Part shown: piece after piece, positions 1-6,139 of the stretch | How the letters are laid out: each line of letters begins with the position of its first letter | How positions within the stretch are numbered: position 1 is the stretch's first letter | Assembly (NCBI GenBank): GCA_026397495.1 | Contig: JAPLUS010000353.1 | Span: 1-9,113 of the forward strand | Direction of reading: 5' to 3' | Length of the DNA: 9,113 bases | Source of the DNA: Candidatus Zixiibacteriota bacterium | GTDB taxonomy: Bacteria; Zixibacteria; MSB-5A5; GN15; PGXB01 | The notes under the pieces: generated by a model | Seen by the model: only the letters and a program-made list of their open reading frames with translations | What the model was told of the DNA's origin: nothing | The model's database searches: none | Position numbers and translations under genes: made by a program

Positions 1-1009
1 CAATCCCCTTTCTGGAAAGTCCTAAATCTAAAAAATTGACGCGACCATCATATATGAATGGCGATGAAGAACTCTTGTTATATTTGACATTGGCATTAAT
101 AGTCAGTCCGCCCTTGATATTGTAGGGAGATATAAGATTTTCAATGCTATCCGGCAGAAAAGGGAAAATATTGACCAGGTCTATTTTATCTGAGGAAATT
201 TCTGCATTTAGGTAGTTCTTTGTTTTCAGGTTTGGAATACCTGCTTTGATATTCAGCCCTATCCCGTTAATAACAACTCTTAGTTCAGGTATAACAGCAG
301 TATTGGCATCCAGATCGACAATTATATGATACTCGGCCATTCCCCTTAAAGGCGGCATTTTAATATTCCCGGCGATGGTCTGCAGGGAATCCATACCAAT
401 CCTGCCGGAGGCATCATAAACCATCTTTCTGGGGGTATTCATTTGCGATTTGAGTGATAATCCGTAAATGGCCAGCTTAACACCCGAAGAATCGTCATTG
501 TAATCCAGCCGACCATCCTCAATGGCAAGATCTTCGAATGATATAGGTACGGCGGCCATTTTTGATTCATTTGAAAGCATCTCGTTGGCAGGAATTGAAG
601 CTACCCATTCCGGTGTTCCCAATTGATAATTGTTGAGCCCAGCCAATGACTTATGCAACGAGATATGCGGCTCTTTTAAAATTAATCGGTCTATCTGTAA
701 TTCCTTCCGAAGGAGCGGAAATAAGCGAACCTTGATATCAAGAGCTTTGGCGGTCAGGAAATCAGGAGCGGCAGAACCGGGCGGGTTGGCGATTTTGATT
801 CCTTCCAGATATATTCCCAGTCCGCCCCACAGAGAAATAGAAATGTCATCAACGACAACTTTGCGATTCAGGGCTGATGATATCCTATCAATCGCCATTG
901 TCTTAGCTTTTTCTTTTGGAAATAACAGGCATACTCCTATTATAGCCATAATTATAAGACAAACAGGAATACCCAATATCCAGAGGCCTATTTTCATTGG
1001 TCGTTTCAT
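1..1009 (-). CDS. AsmA family protein, inner-membrane anchored (partial; C-terminus beyond the window)
   Basis: My own minus-strand translation is open from an ATG at 1009 to the window edge, giving 336 residues with no stop, so only the N-terminal part is present. Residues 1-7 are short and basic, residues 8-30 form one hydrophobic membrane helix, and the rest is beta-rich, as expected for a protein anchored in the inner membrane with its bulk in the periplasm. The AsmA N-terminal signature follows: VVVDDISISLWGG (51-63), IKIANPPG (71-78), then FLTAKALDIKVRLFPLL (84-100) and IDRLILKEPHISL (106-118). In AsmA relatives this region begins a long beta-groove, and members have been linked to outer-membrane biogenesis and phospholipid transfer. 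The start is backed by AGGGA six bases upstream. It sits 42 bases after the hydrolase gene and probably shares its transcript. AsmA-family membership is well supported; the exact role is unknown. Confidence 0.85.
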   Translation of the reverse strand, partial: MKRPMKIGLWILGIPVCLIIMAIIGVCLLFPKEKAKTMAIDRISSALNRKVVVDDISISLWGGLGIYLEGIKIANPPGSAAPDFLTAKALDIKVRLFPLLRKELQIDRLILKEPHISLHKSLAGLNNYQLGTPEWVASIPANEMLSNESKMAAVPISFEDLAIEDGRLDYNDDSSGVKLAIYGLSLKSQMNTPRKMVYDASGRIGMDSLQTIAGNIKMPPLRGMAEYHIIVDLDANTAVIPELRVVINGIGLNIKAGIPNLKTKNYLNAEISSDKIDLVNIFPFLPDSIENLISPYNIKGGLTINANVKYNKSSSSPFIYDGRVNFLDLGLSRKGI

Positions 1010-1015
1010 AAAGAT

Positions 1016-1020
1016 TCCCT
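1016..1020 (-). promoter_or_regulatory. Ribosome binding site of the AsmA-family gene
   Basis: On the minus strand AGGGA lies six bases upstream of the ATG at 1009. It fixes that ATG as the start in preference to the second in-frame ATG four codons later. Confidence 0.6.
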
Positions 1021-1024
1021 ATGT

Positions 1025-1045
1025 TAAATGTCTGATTTACATTTA
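1025..1045 (-). repeat. Short AT-rich inverted repeat between the hydrolase and AsmA genes
   Basis: TAAATGT at 1025-1031 pairs with ACATTTA at 1039-1045, a perfect 7-bp inverted repeat with a 7-base loop. It fills about half of the 42-base gap. No T-run follows on the minus strand, so it does not look like an intrinsic terminator. It could be a weak transcript hairpin or chance in AT-rich DNA. Confidence 0.3.
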
Positions 1046-1051
1046 GATTGT

Positions 1052-1732
1052 TTAACCTTCAATTGATTCGCCCGGCTTCAGGATAATTACCTCAGTCGGG
1101 AAATCTTTTAACTTATTGACAAATTCAAATGGTTCGGCATCAATAACCGGCCAAGTTTGATAATGAATAGGAACCACTATTTTAGGGTGCAGTAGCTCGA
1201 CAGCTATGACAGCGTCGTCAATACCCATCGTAAAATTATCGCCGATTGGCAGAAAGGCCAGATCGATCTGATTCCCGTCGCCAATCAGTTTCATATCATA
1301 AAATAATCCGGTGTCGCCTGAATGATACAGCGTCTTTCCCCCCATCATGACCAGAAAACCGCAGGGACTACCAGTATAAATCAATTCTTCCCCCGCCGCC
1401 GAGCCATGGTGGGCAATGGTCAACTTAATTCTTCCAAAGGGAAAATTAAAAGCACCCCCAATATGCATATTGTGAGTTTTAACGCCGTGTTTCGATATAT
1501 ATGTGGCCAATTCATTGGGCGCGATAACGATGGCTTTGCTTCGTTTGGCAATGGCAACCGTATCGCCAAGATGATCGCCATGACCATGCGTCACCAAAAT
1601 ATAGTCGACTTTCACCTCGTCGGCATTGATTATGGCCTGTGGGTTTCCAGTAAGAAAAGGATCAATGATGATATTATATTTGCCGTCGGTTGCCATCACG
1701 CAACTATGCCCATGGAAGGTCGCTCTTAGCAT
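1052..1732 (-). CDS. UPF0173-type metal-dependent hydrolase, metallo-beta-lactamase fold
   Basis: The protein has 226 residues, the usual length of the UPF0173 family (YtkL-like), and is a stand-alone metallo-beta-lactamase domain with no signal peptide, so it is probably cytoplasmic. The family's landmarks appear in order: FHGHSC (6-11), DPFLTGNP (24-31), the metal-binding motif THGHGDHLGD (48-57; H49, H51, D53, H54), AHHGS (107-111), YHSGDTG (136-142) with D140 as the likely bridging ligand, IGDNFTMGIDDA (163-174), and PIHYQTWP (188-195) with H190 as the last metal ligand. All expected ligands are present, so it should be an active metalloenzyme binding two metal ions. The substrate of this family is not established and nothing here reveals it. 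It lies 62 bases after mnmA and has a strong ribosome binding site of its own. Confidence 0.93.
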   Translation of the reverse strand: MLRATFHGHSCVMATDGKYNIIIDPFLTGNPQAIINADEVKVDYILVTHGHGDHLGDTVAIAKRSKAIVIAPNELATYISKHGVKTHNMHIGGAFNFPFGRIKLTIAHHGSAAGEELIYTGSPCGFLVMMGGKTLYHSGDTGLFYDMKLIGDGNQIDLAFLPIGDNFTMGIDDAVIAVELLHPKIVVPIHYQTWPVIDAEPFEFVNKLKDFPTEVIILKPGESIEG

Positions 1733-1740
1733 ATATTATT

Positions 1741-1745
1741 CCTCC
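1741..1745 (-). promoter_or_regulatory. Strong ribosome binding site of the UPF0173 gene
   Basis: GGAGG on the minus strand lies eight bases upstream of the ATG at 1732. It is one of the two strongest Shine-Dalgarno matches seen among the gene starts here, and it confirms the start. Confidence 0.75.
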
Positions 1746-1794
1746 ATTGTATTGATATCTTATAACAGAAAGTTATGGAAACAGACGACATGGT

Positions 1795-2892
1795 TCAACA
1801 GTTATTTTCAATAATGCCACCGCCAAGAAGAATTTCCTTATCATAGAAGACGGCTGATTGTCCGGGGGTAATGGCTCGCTGGGGAGTGTCAAAAATAATT
1901 TCAGCGGTCCCATCCTTCTGCGGACGGACTGTTGCCGATGCCGGCAAATGAAGATAGCGTATTTTCACCTCGGCATGAAATTCTTCGGAAGGACTGCTGA
2001 GCGCTCCCCAATTAATGCCGGTTACCAGCATTCTGTCAGAATAGAGATGCTTATCACTGTCAACCACTACTCTATTTGAGAATGGCTCCAAACGGCGGAC
2101 ATATAATGGCGTCGGGTGAGATAGGCCCAATCCCTTACGTTGGCCAATAGTATAAAAGGGGAGGCCACTATGTTTCCCCAAGACGGCCCCATGGCTATCC
2201 ACAATATCCCCGGTCATAAAATATTCCCCTTCCCTCTCGCACCATTCCTTGAGAAAACGACGGTAATCATCATCAGCAACAAAGCATATTTCCCGCGATT
2301 CCTTCTTTTCAGCATTTTTCAAATTGAGGTCTTTGGCAATTTGACGGATTTCGGATTTTTGATATTGCCCCAGCGGCATCAAGGTTCTCGCCAGGGCCCT
2401 TTGACCCAATCCCCAAAGAACATAGGATTGATCGCGGGTACCGTCAGTCCCCTTTTTAATGATATATCGCAACCGATGATTATCATATTCCGTAATAGCA
2501 TAATGTCCGGTGGCAATATAATCACATCCGATTTCCATGGCTTTATCAAGCAAGGCCGACCATTTCAAGTGCGTGTTACAAAGTATACAGGGATTGGGTG
2601 TTCGACCGAATCTGTATTCTGAAACGAAATTTTGTATGACTATTTCCTTAAATTGCCTTGAAAAATCCAAAACATAAAAGGGGATTGAATGCTGATTACA
2701 AATTATTTGCAGATCATTGATAGATTCAAGCTGACAACAGCGCCCATCATTGAGAGTATCACCGCCCACTTCAGCATAATTCCACAGTTTCATATGAACC
2801 GCAGTTGCTTCAAATCCCTTTTTCTTAAGCAGTAGCAGGGCGGTTGAAGAATCAACACCGCCGGATACCACCACTAAAACCTTTTTTGACAT
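1795..2892 (-). CDS. mnmA: tRNA-specific 2-thiouridylase MnmA
   Basis: MnmA uses ATP to adenylate the C2 position of wobble uridine 34 in Lys, Glu and Gln tRNAs, then replaces the oxygen with sulfur carried on an active-site cysteine. The 365 residues match the family length and cover all its parts. The PP-loop ATP-binding motif SGGVDSS is at 10-16. The segment TPNPCILCN (98-106) holds the nucleophile, C105 by alignment with the family NPDILC motif. TGHYA is at 128-132 and GTRDQSYVLWGL at 151-162. The second catalytic cysteine is C203 in SREICFVADDDYRRFL (199-214). The C-terminal part carries FYTIGQRKGLGL (246-257) and the ITPGQSAVFYD beta-barrel motif (341-351). Both catalytic cysteines are intact. 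The gene follows the cysteine desulfurase by 57 bases, which fits direct sulfur hand-over. No strong ribosome binding site precedes the ATG; the best match, AAGGGA, is too far upstream. Confidence 0.97.
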   Translation of the reverse strand: MSKKVLVVVSGGVDSSTALLLLKKKGFEATAVHMKLWNYAEVGGDTLNDGRCCQLESINDLQIICNQHSIPFYVLDFSRQFKEIVIQNFVSEYRFGRTPNPCILCNTHLKWSALLDKAMEIGCDYIATGHYAITEYDNHRLRYIIKKGTDGTRDQSYVLWGLGQRALARTLMPLGQYQKSEIRQIAKDLNLKNAEKKESREICFVADDDYRRFLKEWCEREGEYFMTGDIVDSHGAVLGKHSGLPFYTIGQRKGLGLSHPTPLYVRRLEPFSNRVVVDSDKHLYSDRMLVTGINWGALSSPSEEFHAEVKIRYLHLPASATVRPQKDGTAEIIFDTPQRAITPGQSAVFYDKEILLGGGIIENNC

Positions 2893-2949
2893 ATCTTATA
2901 AAGAATGACGGGAGTATTGTCCCTTATTCAATCCCGCATAGGGAGAATA

Positions 2950-4119
2950 TTATTTCTTGGCATAGAGCGGGGACATGGCCCGCAAACGTTCAATTATTTC
3001 AGGCAATACCGATATGGTGTATTCTAAATCCTCTTTGGTGGTAAAACGTCCCAGTGAGAAGCGGATTGAGCCCTGGGCCAATTCGGGAGGTATATTCATA
3101 GCCATTAGGACGTGAGATGATTCCAGAGAACCTGACGTACAGGCTGAACCGGAGGCTACCCCAATCCCGTTCATATCGAGCGACAGAATAATAGATTCCC
3201 CCTCTACAGCCTGAAAGGAGAGATTAACTGTTGAGGGGATTCGTTTGTCATTATCACGCGGACCGTTAAAATGGACATTGGAAATCTTTGATTGTATTTG
3301 CCCGATAAAGAAATCCGCCAAATTGGAGAGTCGGGTATGTTCCTCGGGTCGCATTTTTTCGGCCAGTTCCAAGGCCGCGGCAAAACCAACAATACCGGCA
3401 ACATTTTCTGTTCCCGCCCGGCGACCCTTTTCATGATGACCCCCATGAAATAACGGGACTATTCTCTGCCCTTTCGCTATATAGAGGACACCCACTCCTT
3501 TAGGGCCATATATCTTATGGCCGGACATTGAGAGTAGATCAATCTTCAGCTTTTTTATATCTACTTCAATCTTTCCGGCTGATTGGACAGCATCGGTGTG
3601 GAACAAAGCACCCTTCTCATGCGTGATTTCCGATAGTTGAGTAATATTCTGTATCGTCCCGATTTCATTATTAGCGTGCATTATTGAAACGACGGAGGTA
3701 TCGTCTGTGAGTTTGCTTTTTAATTCCGCAGCCGAAATTAATCCCTCACGGTCACAATTAAGATAGTCGGCCTTAAATCCATTTTTGGCCAAAAACTTGA
3801 CGGATTCCAATACAGCATGATGTTCAATGGCTGAAGCTATTAAGTGATGGCGCTTATTCTGATGCTGATAAGCGACGCTTTTCAGGGCGATATTGTCGGA
3901 TTCGGTTCCGCCGGAGGTAAAATATATTTCTGACGGTTCGGCCCCGATTAAGGCGGCCACTTTTTCCCTGGCCGTTTCAATTCCCGCCTTAGCCTCCCGT
4001 CCAAAACTATGAAGCGAACTGGCATTACCGAATTTTTCCTTCATAAAGGGAAGCCTTGCATTCAGGACCCGCTCATCAAGCGGGGTGGTACTGTTATTAT
4101 CGAGATATACCTGTTTCAA
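2950..4119 (-). CDS. iscS: Cysteine desulfurase, class I (IscS/NifS/YrvO type)
   Basis: This PLP enzyme converts cysteine to alanine and holds the sulfur as a persulfide for tRNA thiolation, Fe-S clusters or other acceptors. Numbered from the upstream GTG at 4128 (392 residues), it shows YLDNNSTTPLD (8-18), FTSGGTESDN (70-79), EHHAVL (102-107) with H103 stacking on PLP, HANNEIGTIQ (151-160), HTDAVQSAGK (177-186) with D179, the PLP lysine K205 in SGHKIYGPKG, RRAGTEN (236-242), and the persulfide cysteine C330 in SGSACTSGSLE, whose extended loop marks class I. I prefer the TTG at 4119 (389 residues, beginning MKQVYLDNN) because GAGGTGA sits five bases before it, whereas nothing resembling a ribosome binding site precedes the GTG. 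No iscU, iscR or nifU is in view. Its position directly before mnmA recalls yrvO-mnmA of Bacillus, so it may serve MnmA specifically. The subfamily name is uncertain. Confidence 0.95.
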   Translation of the reverse strand: MKQVYLDNNSTTPLDERVLNARLPFMKEKFGNASSLHSFGREAKAGIETAREKVAALIGAEPSEIYFTSGGTESDNIALKSVAYQHQNKRHHLIASAIEHHAVLESVKFLAKNGFKADYLNCDREGLISAAELKSKLTDDTSVVSIMHANNEIGTIQNITQLSEITHEKGALFHTDAVQSAGKIEVDIKKLKIDLLSMSGHKIYGPKGVGVLYIAKGQRIVPLFHGGHHEKGRRAGTENVAGIVGFAAALELAEKMRPEEHTRLSNLADFFIGQIQSKISNVHFNGPRDNDKRIPSTVNLSFQAVEGESIILSLDMNGIGVASGSACTSGSLESSHVLMAMNIPPELAQGSIRFSLGRFTTKEDLEYTISVLPEIIERLRAMSPLYAKK

Positions 4120-4124
4120 ATCTG

Positions 4125-4131
4125 TCACCTC
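4125..4131 (-). promoter_or_regulatory. Shine-Dalgarno GAGGTGA that decides the desulfurase start
   Basis: GAGGTGA lies five bases upstream of the TTG at 4119 and overlaps the alternative GTG at 4128. A ribosome bound here would be well placed for TTG and could not use the GTG, so the TTG is the likelier start. Confidence 0.6.
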
Positions 4132-4163
4132 AATATTTCAAATCTTTTATTCAAAGCCATCCC

Positions 4164-4191
4164 AAAATAGCCAGTTTTGCCCTTTTGTCAA
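4164..4191 (-). promoter_or_regulatory. Candidate sigma70-type promoter for the desulfurase-mnmA block
   Basis: On the minus strand a perfect TTGACA (4186-4191) is followed after 16 bases by TATTTT (4164-4169), which matches four of six positions of TATAAT. Transcription would begin near 4157 and leave a leader of roughly 35-40 bases before the desulfurase start. It lies in the longest intergenic gap of the window, between the tam pair and the desulfurase. The -35 is ideal, the -10 mediocre, and promoter preferences of this organism are unknown. Confidence 0.45.
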
Positions 4192-4208
4192 CTATGGTAT
4201 TCCATCCA

Positions 4209-4234
4209 TATCTATTTATAAATTACGATAGATA
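4209..4234 (-). repeat. AT-rich inverted repeat just after the tamA stop codon
   Basis: TATCTAT at 4209-4215 pairs with ATAGATA at 4228-4234, a perfect 7-bp stem with a 12-base loop. It begins two bases past the stop codon of the Omp85 gene on the minus strand. No GC-rich stem or T-run follows, so as a terminator it is weak; it might act as a 3'-end stabilising hairpin or be chance. Confidence 0.3.
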
Positions 4235-4236
4235 AT

Positions 4237-6138
4237 CTAAAAAGCATAAAGAATTGTGAAGTGAAAATGATGGCCGGGTTCAATATGTTTGGTTCGAACC
4301 CGCCTGGCATAATCAAGCCTAAGCGGCCCGGCCGGCGAAATAAATTGCAGACCGGCGCCATAGGCTATGGCCAGATTGTCAACCTTAACGTCAGACCAAT
4401 TATTGAAACCATTGCCCATGTCGGCAAATATCGATCCCCAAAATCTGCCGATTATCGGGAAACGGAATTCCTGATTGGAGATTAGTAATACCTTTGCTCC
4501 CTGTGCAGTGCCATCGGATGATACTGGGCCCAGGGCATTTTCCGCAAAGCCGCGAATGCTGTTGGCTCCACCAACGTAGAATCTTACATCAATAGGCACC
4601 TCCCTTGAAATGCCATATTCTTTTACATAGCCGGCCTTCAGGCGTGTTGCAGAAATCCAACCCGGCCACAATCTCTGATACCGAGACCAACTCACCTCAG
4701 AAAGTATAAATGATTCATCACCCTTTAAAAACCCACCGGTAGATTCAAAACGGATGCCGCTCAAAGACCCTGCCGTCGGAATAAAGGGATGGTCCCGCGT
4801 GTCCTTATTAATAGTGCAATATATTTTTCGCCGGAGAGATATCCCTTTATCCTGACGCAACTTAATTTGGTCAGCATAGCTTAGTCCATAGATATTAATT
4901 GACCGGTATTCCAAACCGGTGCTAATTATCACTTTGTCATCTATTTCTCGATTGGTTTCAAGCGCCACTGACCAGGTTTGTATTCGATAGGGCTGAATGG
5001 CGGATCTAACCCCCGGTTCCACTTGAGTTGTCATAGTCATTGGCATCCGCAATCCCAAAAACCACGGTTCAGTGAATCTCAGGCGGTAGCTATGGCTAAT
5101 CACCCGCCATTCCGTAAAGACGACAAACGAGGAACTGACAGAAAACTCAATACGACGTGAGCGAAATATATTTCTTTTACCCCAGGCCGCCGAAAAATCC
5201 CAAATTAAATCCTTATACGGGTTCTGGCCGGCGCCTGTTTTGATTGATAGATATTCCGTTCTCTTTTCTTTCAGATTAAGAATAAAGTCAGGGTGCAATC
5301 TATCAAATTTAACCGTTGAATCCTTATTAGCGCCATATAATTGAAGAGTAAGATAATTTCCAGTATTCAACAAACGTTTTTGTGATTCAATAATAGAACT
5401 CCGTTTATAAATATCCCCTCTTTTGAATGTCATTTCCCTTACTATAAGAGTGGTGTCAAATCGGCTGGCACCTAAGATACGAAGTCCTCCAAAATGAACC
5501 AAGGAGTCCGAGCGGATAATAAATTTTACTATTACCTCCTCCCCTTGACCAGCAGAATCAATAAGATAATCTGCGGAGGAATATGGATAACCGCCATTGG
5601 CCAAAACTGATTTGCAATCAAAAGTGGCTTGTTTCAGCTTGAAGAAATCAACCGGTTCATATGGTTTAAATTGCGATATTATGCCATTTAATTCACCCTT
5701 AAATTTCAGGTCAAAATCCCCCGTCAATTCCACCTTATCGTAAAAGAAACGACGTCCCTCTTTTATCATCATCTTTATCAAAGCATTGGAGTCCGGAGGC
5801 ATCGCTTCAAAAGTTTCTTTAATCTGAATACCAAGAAACCCGGAAGAAAGATAGAGATATTTTACTTCCGACGTATCTCGCATTATGGTTTCTCGTTGTA
5901 CCTTACGGCGACGGTCGGATTTGATAGCCCGGAAGATATTGTCCTTTCTGGAAAACATTACCCCCTTAATCTTGCCGTCAGAAAAAAATCTATTTCCCTC
6001 AATTTGAATGGAAGAAATAAGCGGTTTTTTCCGTAGCCATCTATTCAGGGTTATATCCTGAGAATATTGCCCATGAACAGCGGAATAGCCGAATAATATA
6101 CCCAGAAAAAGAGAGAGGAATCTAAGACTGTATTTCAC
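4237..6138 (-). CDS. tamA: BamA/TamA-family (Omp85) outer membrane protein, probable TamB partner
   Basis: The 633-residue precursor begins with a signal peptide (basic start, hydrophobic 5-20, probable cleavage after VHG at 23), so it is exported. Three POTRA-like periplasmic repeats follow at about 38-127, 129-210 and 213-292; good markers are ISSIQIEGNRFFSDGKI (41-57), YDKVELTGDF (133-142) and HFGGLRILGASRFD (215-228). Residues from about 295 to the end form the 16-stranded Omp85 barrel, with TRDHPFIPTAG (447-457), the L6-loop motif GGANSIRGF (523-531), FADMGNGF (571-578), SPAGPLRLDYA (601-611) and the C-terminal aromatic residue F633 that outer-membrane barrels show to the BAM machinery. 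Three POTRA domains, rather than BamA's five, and adjacency to TamB favour TamA. It starts with GTG one base after the tamB stop, with only a weak TGGGA eight bases upstream, which suggests translational coupling. A second BamA-like role cannot be excluded. Confidence 0.9.
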   Translation of the reverse strand: MKYSLRFLSLFLGILFGYSAVHGQYSQDITLNRWLRKKPLISSIQIEGNRFFSDGKIKGVMFSRKDNIFRAIKSDRRRKVQRETIMRDTSEVKYLYLSSGFLGIQIKETFEAMPPDSNALIKMMIKEGRRFFYDKVELTGDFDLKFKGELNGIISQFKPYEPVDFFKLKQATFDCKSVLANGGYPYSSADYLIDSAGQGEEVIVKFIIRSDSLVHFGGLRILGASRFDTTLIVREMTFKRGDIYKRSSIIESQKRLLNTGNYLTLQLYGANKDSTVKFDRLHPDFILNLKEKRTEYLSIKTGAGQNPYKDLIWDFSAAWGKRNIFRSRRIEFSVSSSFVVFTEWRVISHSYRLRFTEPWFLGLRMPMTMTTQVEPGVRSAIQPYRIQTWSVALETNREIDDKVIISTGLEYRSINIYGLSYADQIKLRQDKGISLRRKIYCTINKDTRDHPFIPTAGSLSGIRFESTGGFLKGDESFILSEVSWSRYQRLWPGWISATRLKAGYVKEYGISREVPIDVRFYVGGANSIRGFAENALGPVSSDGTAQGAKVLLISNQEFRFPIIGRFWGSIFADMGNGFNNWSDVKVDNLAIAYGAGLQFISPAGPLRLDYARRVRTKHIEPGHHFHFTILYAF

Positions 6139-6139
6139 T

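Noticed and set aside
630..1046. Plus-strand ORF of 138 codons opposite the AsmA-family gene
   Set aside because: It is antisense to a clearly recognisable AsmA N-terminal region, has no ribosome binding site or recognisable domain, and reads as a shadow frame.
1733..1794. Possible terminator or promoter between mnmA and the UPF0173 gene
   Set aside because: The only hairpin is ATAAC/GTTAT, five weak pairs with no T-run, and the TACAAT box next to the ribosome binding site has no matching -35 at a proper distance.
2140..2622. Plus-strand ORF of 160 codons inside mnmA
   Set aside because: It is antisense to the conserved catalytic core of mnmA, and its protein has no recognisable family features.
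2893..2949. Possible promoter (TTGAAT with TATAAG) or small hairpin (CGGGA/TCCCG) before mnmA
   Set aside because: The spacing is about 22-26 bases and a start from this -10 would fall inside the mnmA coding region. The hairpin is only five base pairs with an 18-base loop and no T-run.
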